DNA of 64,000 nucleotides from Bog-473 sp963791995 (GCA_963791995.1 CAWBUQ010000001.1:372001-436000), one strand, 5' to 3'. Shown: positions 40,993 to 51,529, numbered from the stretch's first letter. Translations and numbers: made by a program. The notes: generated by a model from the letters alone, not told the origin.

Positions 40993-42290
40993 TTATCGAG
41001 GCCCGCGAGTTGAACGAACGCTCAGCCGGGTCGAAGGAAAGGTTCGTCGGTCTTCGGTGTGCCTGGAGCGGCGCACGACCAAGAACGCAGCGCCGGCGAG
41101 GAAGATTGCCATGGCGAGGCAGAAGGAATCCCCGGCCACCAGCTGCAGCGGGTTCAGGTGGAGGTCCGTCGTGTTCCTGTAGGGGACCCACCAGATCGGT
41201 GCGCACCAGAACAGGACCGCGGTTGCCGCGGCGATTGGTCGCCCAAACCGTGGGTCGGTCTTCGGCGAGGGCTAGCCACAGAATGGCCGGAACGACCCAC
41301 ACCATGTGGTGCGCCCACGAGATCGGCGACACCAACAGGCAGGTGCCCGCGCAGATGAGCACGCCGAGCAGGGGCGAGGACCGGCGGTGCGCCACGGCGG
41401 CCAAGGAGAGGCCCGCCGCCGGCGGCAACCAGGAGGATAGGCGTGACCACGGCATCGGGGACGATGCCGTGATGCACGCGGTCGAGGGCCGCGGTCAGGT
41501 TTTGATTGTCCACGATCGAGAGGTCTCCGGCCCGGCCGGGGTGGAAGAGGGCCTTGGTCCAATAGGAGGTCGAGGAGGCCGGGGACACCGCGAACGTGAT
41601 CAGCTCGCACGCCGCGAACGTGCCCATGCAGATGAAGGCGGCGCGGAATCGCCGGGTCAGGAGCAAGAAGGGGACGAAGAGCAGCGGGGTGAGCTTGACC
41701 GCTGCGGCCAAACCCGTGGCGACGCCCATGGGAGCCTGCCAGCGTCCGATGCGGCGTTCGCTGAGGAGATCCCACATCACGAGGAGCACGACGACGAGGT
41801 TGACCTGACCGAAGCCGATGGTGATGAGGACAGGGTTGAGAAGAAGCGCGGGGAGGCTGAGAGCCAAGGCCACGCGCCAGAGGGTCCGGCGCTGCAGGTC
41901 CGGCCGCACCAGGTGCAGCGACAGCACGAGCAGACCGACAAGCGCCGCCAGGTTGACCATGGTCCACACGGTTTGGACGGGTGCGACACTGCCGAAGGTG
42001 CGCTGCCAGGGTGCAAAGAGCAGCGCGGCGAAAGGGGGGTAGGTGAACAGGAGGCTCGTGTTGGGGAGTCCGATTGAGTACAGGTGCGAAGTGAAGACGT
42101 AACGGCCGCCGAGCCGGAGGTACACGCCGAGATCCACCTCGTAGGTGCGCAGCGCGATGTAGAGGCCGTATGCCAACGCGGCAAAGAACGACAACAATGC
42201 CGGGCCCCACCCGGTCAGACGCCACACGCGTGAACCTGGGTGCGGTGGGCAGTTCAGCTCTGCGTCGAGGCTGTGGTCAGAAGTGGACAT
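40993..42290 (-). CDS. GT87-family (DUF2029) membrane mannosyl/arabinosyl-transferase (two frameshifts)
   Basis: About 430 residues, 10 or more helices, polyprenyl-phosphate-sugar dependent GT-C enzyme of the GT87 family (PimE-like). Family marks: TYEVDLGVYLRLGG near the first outer loop (acidic catalytic residue), FTYPPFAALLFAPW, GQVNLVVVLLVMWDLL and a GVATGLAAAVKLTPLLFVPF block, SPISWAHHMVWVVP later. The frame changes near 41420 and near 41245, ending with FWCAPIWWVPYRNTTDLHLN and a last helix, stop at 40993. ATG 42290 chosen, without a clear ribosome binding site. Likely acts on an envelope glycolipid or glycan. Confidence 0.78.
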
Positions 42291-42457
42291 GGGTGGCCAT
42301 ACGTGCCCACGAGGCGGGCAAGGACGAACTCCCGAGCAATACCCAAAGAGGCGGAGGCCTTGACACTCCTCCCTCCCCAGCGGGACCGATTCGCCTGGGA
42401 TCAGTTCATGGTACTGGGATGATCCCACGGTGACGGGGACACCGGAGCCGAGCCTGC

Positions 42458-43283
42458 CTAGCTCGAGGGCACGGTGAGCGGCGGAACCGTGGTGCTCGGT
42501 ACGGTCGGTGGCGCACCACCCCCTTCGGGGGAGCAGAGCCGCTCGACGTCGAGGCCGGGTTGCCTGCGCTCTGGGTCAGGTGCAGCAGCACCTCGAGCGT
42601 TCCGTTGTTGGCCGTTGTCACGAAGCCGCCGATGCTGGGGTTCGAGATGTTCCACTCCGAGAAGGGCACGTTGATGTCGGCGAGGACGTCGATCTGGCTG
42701 CCCAAGCGCTCGGCCGAGGCAGAGAACGTCACCGCCTTCGTGACGCCGTGCATGGTCAATGCTCCGGTGGCGTTGTAGCGCTGGACGACGCCCTCGCTTG
42801 GGGTCGACCCGAGGGCGATGGGGAAGAAAGCGTGAGAGTCGCGGTGGGAATTGCGCTACCTCCATGATGGATCCGTCGAAGTGCGCATTGCGCTCGGATT
42901 GGTCGCTGACCACGCTGGCCATATTGACGTTGAACGTGGCCTTGGTGACGGTGGTCCCGTCGATTGTCATCGACCCCCAAATTTTGCTGGTGCGGCCGAC
43001 GGCGGTCGAGTTCTGGCCGATCAGAACCTCGTTGACCCGGTACCCGGCCAGGGAGCCGACGCCGACGTTCCAGACTCCTAAGACCGACGTGGCTCCTCCG
43101 TTGGCGCCCTGCGCTGCCGTGGTCGTCGACGACGTCTGACCCTTCTTCGGGAGCTCGAGCTTGGCCGGTGCCGGGCCCTCGATGAAGTGGATGTAGATGA
43201 ACGGCCCAACCACGGCGAGGACGGCCACGACCACCACCACGGCGCCAACGGTCCAGAGCAGCCTGCGCCTTCCCCGTGGCCAT
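42458..43283 (-). CDS. Membrane-anchored YceI-family protein (several frameshifts)
   Basis: YceI/lipocalin-like beta-barrel that in known members binds polyisoprenoids. N-terminal anchor helix: MATGK, then (after one extra base near 43267) LLWTVGAVVVVVAVLAVVGP; a Thr/Gly-rich linker; then the barrel: SLAGYRVNEVLIGQNSTAVG, KATFNVNMASVVSDQSERN, QFPTATLTL, MHGVTKAVTFSASAERLGSQ and SIGGFVTTANNGTLEVLLHL. Frames change near 42856, 42838 and about 42545. The C-terminus is a Pro/Thr tail ending PPLTVPSS. Start ATG 43283. Exported and anchored outside the membrane. Confidence 0.75.
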
Positions 43284-43502
43284 GCCTCATGTGACGCCCG
43301 AACCTGGCCCTCCCTGGATCAATGGCCTGCGCCCTCGGGCCCGCCGTAACGACGGAGACGATGCGACTTTCCTGCCGGGCCGACTGGCGTAGCGTCTAGC
43401 GGATTGGCGATGGTGGCCCATCGGGTCATCGGCGTATGGCTCGGACACGTTTCCTGCCTCGTCCAGATGGGGCTAGTCCGCGCCGGCGGTAAGAGAGGAC
43501 CG

Positions 43503-45624
43503 ATGAGGATCAGGAAGTGGCCCACCGCCTTCATCGGACGGCCACCCTTGCCGCGCGGTGAGTGGCGTCCCTCGTTTCGGGATCGGCCGGTGCGCGGCGA
43601 CACAGCCGACGATTCCCGCCCACCTTGCCGTCGGCGACAGCTTCGTCGCACTGGCACACGGGGACGGGGTGAACGGTGAGTCCAACACGACCCCGGTGTG
43701 CACTGTGGCGGGCGCGGCCACCGTCGATTTCTCGCCGTTGATTCCTGGCTCACCGCCCACGTGCGCGATCGACACGGGGCGGCCGACGGTCGGCCCAGAC
43801 CTTCTCGGCACCGGCGACCCCGGCGCCACATAATTCCGTCCCTCTGGCGTCGGCGGCAGCTTCGTCGCAGCGGTACAGCACGAACGGCGACGGGACGAAG
43901 TCGGTCACATCCAATTCGAACCCGGTGTGCACTGTGGCGGGCGATGGCGTGACTGTCACCTTCGTCGGAGTTGGGACGTGCTCGCTGACCGCCCATGTGG
44001 CAGCGGGCGTCAACTTCGCGGGCAGCCAGCGGAACGGCCCAGGCTTTCAGCGTGGGTCCGGGAGCGCCCACGCTGCCGACCATCTCGAACATCCCGCCCA
44101 GCCCCATCTTCGGTGGCAACTTCACGGCGTCGGTCGGCACGAACGGCGACGGGACGAAGTCGGTCACGTCGAATTCGACATCGGTGTGCACCGTGGCGGT
44201 CAACCTCACCGTCAGTTACGTCGGGGCGGGTTCGTGTTCGCTCACCCCCCACGTTGCAGCCGGCGTCAACTACGGGCCAGCCGACGGATCGGCCCAGGTC
44301 TTCACCGTGGGCCAGGCCACGCCCACTCCGTCGACGATCACCATCACGAACCTTCCGCCGAGCGGGACCTTTGGCGGCAGTTTCGGCGCAAAGGTGACGA
44401 CGACGAACAGCGACGGCGTCGCCGTCAGTGGCCTCGAATTCGCCCAGCGTCTGCACCACGTCGGGCCTCACCGTGACCTATGTGGGTGTCGGTTCCTGCT
44501 CGATAACGGCCCAAATGGGAGCGGGCGCGAACTACCGTGCCATCAGCGGCGGCGCGCAGACCATTGCCGTCGGACGCGCCACGCCGGTTCCGCCGACGGT
44601 TGCCAATCTCCCCGTCGGCGCGGTCGAGTTCGCCGGGTTCACGGCCGATATCGGCACGAACGGCGACGGGCCGACCACGGTCTCCTCGAGCACGACGGGC
44701 GTCTGCCAGGTCGAGTCCGATCAGCAGACCGTCTTGTTCCTCACGACCGGCGCCTGCACGCTGACGGCCAGCGTCGGGACGGGAACCAACTATCTGGGTG
44801 CGACCGGCAGCCCGCAGACGTTCCAGGTCGGCCCGGCGCCGCGGGGCTACTGGCTGGTCGGCTCCGATGGCGGCATCTTCTCGTTCGGAGCTGCCGCCTT
44901 CCACGGGTCCATGGGCGGAGTGGCGCTGCAGCGTCCGGTGGTCGGCATCACGCCCACGCTCACCCGTGCCGGATACTGGCTCGTCGCCTCAGATGGCGGC
45001 CTCTTCAGCTTCGGCGATGCGAACTACTACGGCTCCATCCCCGGCGTCGGGCTCAACCCCGCCGGCTCCGGCCTGCCCCATAGTCTCCAGGCCCCGATCG
45101 TGGGCATGGTGCCGTCGGTCAATCGACGCGGGTACTTCATGGTCGCGGCCGACGGTGGGGTGTTCGCATTCGGCGACGCCAAATTCGAGGGATCCTGCCC
45201 CGGGATCGGCGTGTGCTCCGGCACCGCGGTGGCCGTCATGCCCGACCACACGGGGAACGGGTACTGGCTCGTGACCAGGACGGGTGCCGTGTACAGCTTT
45301 GGTGACGCTCCCTTCTACGGGGCTCCCGGGTCCCAGGCGTCGCCTGTCGTCAACGCGGCGGCCACCCCCGACGGCATGGGCTACTGGCTGCTGTTCGCCA
45401 ACGGCGTCGTGGCCAGCTACGGCGACGCCCAGTACTACGGTGCTCCGACCGGTTACGTGAACTCGTTCAACCCCGCCAACACGATCTTCCCGACCGCTGA
45501 CGGCAAGGGTTACTGGGTGGCCTCCATGCGGGGCGACGTGTTCGCCTATGGCAACGCGCCCTGGCTGGGCAGCATGGCGGGCACCGCTCTCAACGGCGAG
45601 ATCATCGCCAGCTTCGGCTTCTAG
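43503..45624 (+). CDS. Large secreted protein: Ig-like repeats followed by six GYW repeats (frameshifted in first half)
   Basis: Surface or secreted protein. Start placed at ATG 43503 (MRIRKWPTAFIG, a possible signal peptide, GAGAGG upstream). From 43.6 to 44.83 kb five Ig-like units of about 80 residues, with GGNFTASVGTNGDGTKSVTS, CTVAGDGVTVTFVGVGTCSL and TAHVAAGVNF; frames change near 43835, 44030 and 44425. From 44428 the frame is clean to the end: six units of about 40-50 residues with GYWLVGSDGGIFSFGAAAFH, GYWLVASDGGLFSFGDANYY and four more divergent ones. The GYW units probably form a beta-propeller or similar closed fold. I associate these repeats with Acidimicrobiia; function unknown. 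Confidence 0.75.
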
Positions 45625-45662
45625 ACCCCAGCGGCCGGACCCTCGGGCCCGGGCTCACAGAA

Positions 45663-46049
45663 TCAGGCGCCGAGCGCCTCGTCCACTCGTTCGGGGAGTG
45701 CGGCGATGGCGCGCTGGGCGATCAGCCCGACGCTGCAGTCCGCGGCGGCGGCGGCCCGGCGCAACAGATCGCCCAGGTAGCCCGCCAATGTGAGCGCGTC
45801 GGCCCGCGGGGAGCGGCCGACGAGGGGGACGGGCTCGGACTCGGCGTCGAGGCCGCAGGCGTCGAGGATTGCCTCGCGAGCCTCGAAGAGCCGGTCCCTG
45901 GCCTCCATCAGCGAGGCGCCACTGCGGCGCAGCCAGACCGAGAGCCCCAGTTCGAGGCTCAGGTCCCCGGCGAAAGGATCGACCGGTCCCAGCTCCGCCA
46001 GACCGCCCAGCAGGGCAGGCCCGAAATCGCAGGCAGCGCCGGTCTTCAT
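45663..46049 (-). CDS. Hypothetical protein, 128 residues
   Basis: Soluble, helix-rich, acidic. Reads MKTGAACDFGPALLGGLAEL, then SLELGLSVWLRRSGASLMEA, DRLFEAREAILDACGLDAES and a last part TLAGYLGDLLRRAAAAADCS. I do not recognise a family. The codon pattern (GC-rich third positions) is that of the surroundings, and it ends 38 bp from the convergent secreted-protein gene and starts 68 bp from the divergent Ku gene, so the spacing fits a real gene. Confidence 0.5.
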   Translation of the reverse strand: MKTGAACDFGPALLGGLAELGPVDPFAGDLSLELGLSVWLRRSGASLMEARDRLFEAREAILDACGLDAESEPVPLVGRSPRADALTLAGYLGDLLRRAAAAADCSVGLIAQRAIAALPERVDEALGA

Positions 46050-46116
46050 GGGATTCAGTGTGACGAAGTGCTGTAACAAGGTGGTGGACCGGCTCTGGGC
46101 TGGTAATTTGTTCGAC

Positions 46117-47061
46117 GTGCCACGCACGATCTGGAAGGGGGCCCTCAGTTTCGGACTGGTGAACATCCCCGTCGGCCTGTACCCGGCGACGTCGGACAAG
46201 AGCATTCACTTCAACCAGTTCGAAGAGGGCACGTCGGACCGCATCCGCTACAAGAAGGTCAACGAGCGCACCGGGGACGAGGTCGCGCAGGACCGGATCG
46301 TGCGCGGCTTCGATCTCGGTGGCGGCGAGTACGTCATCTTGAGCGAGGAAGAGCTCGAATCGGCCGAGCCGAAGAAGTCACGCCAGATCGAGATCTCCGA
46401 TTTCGTCGGACTGGTCGACATCGATCCCGTGTACTTCCGTTCGAGCTACTACCTGGCCCCGGAGGGCGCCGGTGCCGACAAGGCGTATGCGCTGCTCCGC
46501 CAGGCCATGGCCGAGGCGGGACGGATCGCCATCGCCACCTTGGTCATGCGCAACAAGGAATACCTGGTCGCCATCCGGCCCGAAGACGACGCGCTGGCCC
46601 TGCACACCATGTATTTCTCCGACGAGGTGCGATCCCCCGAGCGCGACCTCGACCTGCCCGACACCGGGGACGTGACGAACCGCGAGCTCTCCATGGCGCA
46701 GATGCTCATCGAGTCGATGGAGAGCGAGTGGGACCCGGCGCGCTACCACGACACTCATCGTGAGAAGGTCGAAGCGCTCATAGACGAGAAGCGCCAGGGC
46801 CACGAGATCGTGATCCAGGAGGCTGACGAGGCACCGGCCAAGGTGGTCGACCTCATGGAGGCGCTCAACGCGAGCATCGCGGCGGCCGCCCGCTCCGGCG
46901 GGAGCGCATCGAGCGCTGGCTCGAGCAAGGCGAAGTCGGCCAAGCGCCCCGCCGCCGCCAAGCGGGCACCGGCCCGCCGGGCCGCGCCGGCGAAGAAGGC
47001 GACGAAGGCCGCCAAGCAGCCCGCCCGGGCGAAGCCGGCCGCCCGCCGCAAGGCTTCCTGA
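46117..47061 (+). CDS. ku: Non-homologous end-joining protein Ku
   Basis: Homodimeric DNA-end-binding ring protein of bacterial end joining; recruits LigD. 314 residues: Ku core from TIWKGALSFGLVNIPVGLYP to about residue 255 (IRYKKVNERTGDEV, YYLAPEGAGADKAYALLRQA, DLPDTGDVTNRELSMAQMLI), then a Lys/Ala/Arg-rich tail (KRPAAAKRAPARRAAPAKKA and on), as in the actinobacterial Ku proteins with DNA-binding tails. GTG 46117 chosen since the family starts there; earlier in-frame starts would add unrelated residues. No ligD in the window. Confidence 0.95.
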   Translation: MPRTIWKGALSFGLVNIPVGLYPATSDKSIHFNQFEEGTSDRIRYKKVNERTGDEVAQDRIVRGFDLGGGEYVILSEEELESAEPKKSRQIEISDFVGLVDIDPVYFRSSYYLAPEGAGADKAYALLRQAMAEAGRIAIATLVMRNKEYLVAIRPEDDALALHTMYFSDEVRSPERDLDLPDTGDVTNRELSMAQMLIESMESEWDPARYHDTHREKVEALIDEKRQGHEIVIQEADEAPAKVVDLMEALNASIAAAARSGGSASSAGSSKAKSAKRPAAAKRAPARRAAPAKKATKAAKQPARAKPAARRKAS

Positions 47062-47246
47062 GCGTTTGTGCGCCGGGCGTCTCGACGCCCGAGGTCGTCC
47101 GCGAGGCGACGCAACCTGATTGCGTCGTATGGCGGACGAGCGCAGTAACGTTGTGTCAACGCCGTAGGTTGATTCGTTTTCCCGCGCCAAATTGCCCGAT
47201 CGTGGTCTGATGGCTGTGTTCAGCCTTGCTGCGAGAGGGGTTCTGC

Positions 47247-49367
47247 GTGACCACTGTGCAGGGACGGGTTCGAGAGGCCGAGAGCTCCGAATGGATGGGG
47301 TTCGACGGCCTCGTGCAGTTGATCTCGGTGGACGGCCAGCGGACCGTGGGCTGCCCCTATTGGGAGCTGGTATCCGACGTCGACGCGGCGCAATTGCGCG
47401 GTCTCTACCGCGACATGGCGGTCGTGCGGCGACTCGACGCCGAGGCGATGGCGCTGCAGCGCCAAGGCGAGTTGGGTCTGTGGGCGCCCCTCTGCGGGCA
47501 AGAGGCCGCCCAGGTGGGCTCGGCCCGTGCGCTGCGGCCTGACGATTTCGTCGTCCCGAGCTACCGCGAGCATGGTGTGGCCTACTGCCGCGGCGTCGAC
47601 CCGGTCGCGCTGCTGCGCCTGTGGCGGGGGACCGCCCTCTCGGGCTGGGACCCTGCCGTCCATGCGATGGCCACCCCCGCCATCGTCGTCGGCTCCCAGG
47701 CGCTGCACGCCACGGGCTACGCGCTGGGCGTCTCCCTCGACGGGGCCGCCTCGGCGGTCGTGACCTACTTCGGCGACGGGGCCAGCAGCGAGGGGGACGT
47801 CGCCGAGGCGCTCGGCTTTGCGGCCAGCTACACGGTCCCGGTCGTCTTCTTCTGCCAGAACAACCAGTGGGCGATCTCCGAACCGGTGCGCCTCCAGTCC
47901 CACGCCACTATCGCCCAGCGTGCTCAGGGCTACGGCATCCCCGGGATCCGGGTCGACGGGAACGACGTGCTGGCCGTCCTCGCTGCGACCCGCCTCGCCC
48001 TGGCCCGGGCCTACGCCGGTGAGGGCCCCTCCCTCCTTGAGGCCGTGACCTATCGCATGGGACCGCACACGACATCGGACGACCCGACCCGTTACCGGAC
48101 CCGGGCCGAAGAGGACGCCTGGCAGGTAAAGGACCCGCTGGCCCGGTTGGGCGCACTCCTCCACAGAGAGGGTCTGGCCGGCGACGCCTTCGACGAGGAG
48201 GTCGAGGCGGGGGCCACCGAGGCCGCGGCGCGCCTGCGTGCCGGCTGCCTGGCCATGCCCGATCCCGAGCCCGCCGACCTCTTCGAGCACGTCTACGCCG
48301 AGCCCCATCCACTCCTCGACGAGGAGCGCGCCGCCTACCGCGAGTACCTGGCCACCTTCGACGAGGACTCGCTGATGGCGCCGGCCACCATGTCGCTCGG
48401 CAAGGCGTTGAACGCCGGGCTGCGCCAGGCCATGGAGCGCGACCCTAAGGTCGTCTTGCTGGGGGAGGACATCGGCAAGCTCGGCGGCGTCTTCCGGGTG
48501 ACCGAGGGACTCCAGCACGATTTCGGCGAGCGCCGCGTCATCGACACCCCGCTCGCCGAGTCCGGCGTGGTCGGCACCGCCGTCGGGCTGGCCATGCGGG
48601 GGTACCGCCCGGTCTGCGAGATCCAGTTCGACGGCTTCGTCTATCCGGCGTTCGACCAGATCGTGTCCCAGCTGGCCAAGCTGCGCCACCGCACCGAGGG
48701 CCGCGTCGCCATGCCGGTGACCATCCGCCTGCCCTACGGCGGTGGCGTGGGCGCGGTCGAGCACCACTCCGAATCGCCCGAGGCGTACTTCGCGCACACC
48801 GCGGGACTGCGGGTCGTCACCCCGAGCACCCCTGCCGACGGCCACCGGATGATCCAGCAGGCCATCGCCTCGGACGACCCCGTCGTCTTCTTCGAGCCCA
48901 AGCGCCGCTACTGGGACAAGGGTGAGGTCGACCCGGCCGACCCGTCAAATTCCGACGGCCTGGCCCTGCACGATGCCCGCGTGGTGACCGAGGGCTCCGA
49001 CGCCACCGTCGTCGCCTACGGGCCGACCGTGGCGACCGCGCTGGAGGCGGCGTCGATCGCCGCCGAGGAGGGGACCTCCCTCGAGGTGGTGGACCTGCGC
49101 TCGCTCTCCCCGGTCGACTTCGACACGATCGAGGCGTCGGTGGTCAAGACGGGTCGCCTGGTCGTGGCCCACGAGGCGCCGGTGTTCTGCGGCCTGGGCG
49201 CCGAGATCGCCGCCCGCATCTCGGAGCGCTGCTTCTACCACCTCGAATCGCCGGTCCGACGGGCCGGCGCCTTCGATACGCCGTATCCGCCGTCGCGCCT
49301 CGAGCAGCACTACCTGCCCGACGCGGACCGCATCCTCTACGAGGTGGACCGCTGCCTGGCCGGGTGA
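47247..49367 (+). CDS. 2-oxoacid dehydrogenase E1, alpha and beta parts in one reading frame
   Basis: Thiamine-diphosphate E1 of a pyruvate or branched-chain 2-oxoacid dehydrogenase complex. Residues 1-~375 are the alpha part: GQEAAQVGSARALRPDDFVV, the ThDP motif GDGASSEGDVAEAL with NN 28 residues on, and YRMGPHTTSDDPTRYR. Residues ~377-706 are the beta part: GKALNAGLRQAMERDPKVVL, LGEDIGKLGGVFRVTEGL, DTPLAESGVVGTAVGLAMRG. No stop separates them; the junction is DEDSLMAPATMSLGKALNA, and ATG 48375 would be the natural beta start. This is either a true fusion or an indel that removed the alpha stop. GTG 47247 follows GAGAGGGG; E2 overlaps the end by 4 bp. Confidence 0.85.
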   Translation: MTTVQGRVREAESSEWMGFDGLVQLISVDGQRTVGCPYWELVSDVDAAQLRGLYRDMAVVRRLDAEAMALQRQGELGLWAPLCGQEAAQVGSARALRPDDFVVPSYREHGVAYCRGVDPVALLRLWRGTALSGWDPAVHAMATPAIVVGSQALHATGYALGVSLDGAASAVVTYFGDGASSEGDVAEALGFAASYTVPVVFFCQNNQWAISEPVRLQSHATIAQRAQGYGIPGIRVDGNDVLAVLAATRLALARAYAGEGPSLLEAVTYRMGPHTTSDDPTRYRTRAEEDAWQVKDPLARLGALLHREGLAGDAFDEEVEAGATEAAARLRAGCLAMPDPEPADLFEHVYAEPHPLLDEERAAYREYLATFDEDSLMAPATMSLGKALNAGLRQAMERDPKVVLLGEDIGKLGGVFRVTEGLQHDFGERRVIDTPLAESGVVGTAVGLAMRGYRPVCEIQFDGFVYPAFDQIVSQLAKLRHRTEGRVAMPVTIRLPYGGGVGAVEHHSESPEAYFAHTAGLRVVTPSTPADGHRMIQQAIASDDPVVFFEPKRRYWDKGEVDPADPSNSDGLALHDARVVTEGSDATVVAYGPTVATALEAASIAAEEGTSLEVVDLRSLSPVDFDTIEASVVKTGRLVVAHEAPVFCGLGAEIAARISERCFYHLESPVRRAGAFDTPYPPSRLEQHYLPDADRILYEVDRCLAG

Positions 49368-50664
49368 GCGCCCCCGACGCCCTGCGCCGGTTCTGCCTGC
49401 CCGATCTGGGGGAGGGCTTGACCGAGGCCGAGGTGGTGGCGTGGCGGGTGGCACCCGGCGACACAGGTCACCTTGAACCAGGTCCTCGTCGAGGTCGAGA
49501 CGGAGAAGGCCGTCGTCGAGCTGCCCAGCCCGTACGCGGTCGCGTGGTCGAGTTGTTGCCGGCGGCGGGTGACACGGTCGCCGTGGGGGACGCCCTCGTC
49601 AGCTTCGAGGGGGCCGGGACCGATCAGCCCGGCGGCGAGGAAACCCCCGCCCCGATGCTCGTCGGGTACGGCCCGGCCGCTCCTGCCGCCAGTCGCCGGC
49701 GCGCCAGGTCCAAGCGGGTGCACCGCGACCGTGACGTCCGCCATGCCGCTGCGCCGGCCACAACGGCGCCGCCGGGACGGCCCTTGGCTGCGCCGCCGGT
49801 GCGCTTCATGGCGCGCCAGACGCGGGGTCGACCTGGCCGAGGTCACCGGGCACGGGCCGGGCGGGGTCATCACACGCGAGGACCTCGCCGCGCACCTGTC
49901 AGCCGGCGCAGCGCTGCGGCCGTCAGGACCCACGGAGGCGCCGGCGCCGCAGGACGAAGTGAGTCGTGAGACCCGCGAGGTACCTCGTGGCGTGCGCAAG
50001 CGCATGGCCGAAGCCATGGTGGCCAGCGTGGCTGCCGCGCCACAGGCCAGCGTCTTTCTCGGCGTCGACGCCACGTCGACCATGCAGCTCGTGGCCCGCT
50101 TGCGCCAGAACCGCCGCTTCGAGGGGATCACCGTCACGCCCCTCGCCGTCGTGGCCCGGGCGGTCGTGTTGGCGCTGGGCGAGCACCCGGCACTCGAATT
50201 CCTCCTGGGACGAGGACAGCGGTGAAGTCGTGACGAAGCATTTCGTGAACCTCGGCATCGCAGTGGCGGGACCGCACGGGCTCGTCGTCCCCACGATCAA
50301 GGAGGCCCAGACGCGGCAGTTCCGCGAGCTCGTCGTCGCCCTGGGCGAGCTCGCGGAGCGGGCCCGCGCCGCACGCAGCACCCCCGACGAGATGCGTGGT
50401 GGGACGTTCACCGTCACCAACGTCGGGGTGTTCGGGGTCGACGGCGGCGTCCCCGTCCTCAATCCGGGCGAGGCCGGCATCCTGGCGGTTGGCGCCGTGC
50501 AGCGGCGCCCCTGGGAGTACGAGGGCGAGGTCGCCCTGCGCGACGTGGTGACCCTCACCCTCACCTTCGACCATCGGCTGGCCGACGGAGAGCAGGCGGC
50601 CCGCTTCCTCAAGGCGGTGGGGGAGATCGTGGCCGACCCGACCCATCTCCTGGCCTTCGGCTGA
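49364..50664 (+). CDS. Dihydrolipoamide acyltransferase E2 (four frameshifts)
   Basis: Core acyltransferase of the same 2-oxoacid dehydrogenase complex. Pieces read in order across frames: LPDLGEGLTEAEVVAWRVAP, then NQVLVEVETEKAVVELPSPY (lipoyl lysine in ETEKAV), then a linker, the E1/E3-binding domain MARRRGVDLAEVTGHGPGG with VITREDLAAHL, and the catalytic domain from about 49960 with PRGVRKRMAEAMVASVAAAP, NLGIAVAGPHGLVVPTIKEA and the active-site LTFDHRLADGEQAARF. Frame changes near 49465 (+1), 49540 (-1), 49822 (+1) and 50200 (+1). GTG start overlaps E1. No E3 gene is present here; lpd must lie elsewhere. Confidence 0.88.
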
Positions 50665-50756
50665 CCACTGGGCACCGCCCTCCGGGCACCGCCCTCCGGG
50701 CGCACGGGCCGAGCGGATCGGTCTGGCCGCATGGGCCGTGCGCGCCGCCGGTGGCC

Positions 50757-50962
50757 TCAGCCCGCCTCGGAGAGGAGCCGCTCCAGCCCTCGCGCAGCGC
50801 TCGGAGCTGGCGCTCGAGGTCCTGCAGCTCGCGCACCAGACGCATGGCCTCCTCGCGGTCGAGGGCGGGGGCGCCCGGACGGAGCATGGCCAGGGAGCGA
50901 CGCAGTGACTCGAGCTCGTAGCGCCGCTCCATGAGCACACGAACATACGTTCGCACCGACAT
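50757..50962 (-). CDS. Small coiled-coil protein (one frameshift)
   Basis: About 68 residues, charged and helical: MSVRTYVRVLMERRYELESL, RRSLAMLRPGAPALDREEAM, RLVRELQDLERQLRALREG, and after one missing base near 50785 LERLLSEAG before the stop. Heptad-like Leu/Arg pattern suggests a coiled coil. I know no family. Convergent with E2, divergent from the CBS gene. Confidence 0.45.
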
Positions 50963-51115
50963 CCGGGCAAGGGGCACCGCCGGGGATCCCCGCTCCTGCG
51001 CAGCCCACGCGGTCTTTTGAGCGAAGGCATTGCCGCCGCATCACTGCGGCGCGAGGGTGGAGGCGATCGGCGCGACGCGTAGCGCACGAGGTCGCACCGC
51101 ACCGAGGAGGTCGCC

Positions 51116-51529
51116 ATGAGGACCGTCCGCGACGTCATGCACGGGGACATCGAGATGCTGCGGACCACCGAGTCCGCCGCCGACGCCGCCTGTTACCTCG
51201 CCGCCCACGGCGAGGACCGGGTCACCTTGTGCCTGGCCGACGGGAGCGTGGCGGGGACGATCACCAGCCGCGACATCGTGGTCAAGGTGGTTGCCAAGGG
51301 GCGCGATCCGCGCCAGGTCCTCCTCGAGGAGTTGGTCGATCCCGCCGACGTTCTCGCCCTCGACGTGGACGCGCCGGTCGACGAGGCCGTGGCGGTGATG
51401 TGCACCGCGCGCCGCGCCCGCCTGCCGGTGACCGAGGAGAGCCGCCTCGTCGGCCTGGTGACCCAGCGTGACGCGGCGCAGGCGCTCGCCTTCCTGCCGC
51501 CGTGGTCCGGCACCGATCCAGACGACTGA
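51116..51529 (+). CDS. CBS-domain pair protein
   Basis: 137 residues made of two CBS domains (about 8-60 and 72-130), a Bateman module that usually binds adenine nucleotides. Seen: TVRDVMHGDIEMLRTTESAA, LADGSVAGTITSRDIVVKVV, and in the second domain ARRARLPVTEESRLVGLVTQ ending RDAAQALAF. ATG 51116 preceded by GAGGAGG. Found alone in many actinobacteria, often linked to stress or dormancy; target unknown. Confidence 0.88.
   Translation: MRTVRDVMHGDIEMLRTTESAADAACYLAAHGEDRVTLCLADGSVAGTITSRDIVVKVVAKGRDPRQVLLEELVDPADVLALDVDAPVDEAVAVMCTARRARLPVTEESRLVGLVTQRDAAQALAFLPPWSGTDPDD

Noticed and set aside
47220..48845. Minus-strand 541-residue frame opposite E1
   Set aside because: Antisense shadow; the plus strand has full ThDP-enzyme motifs.
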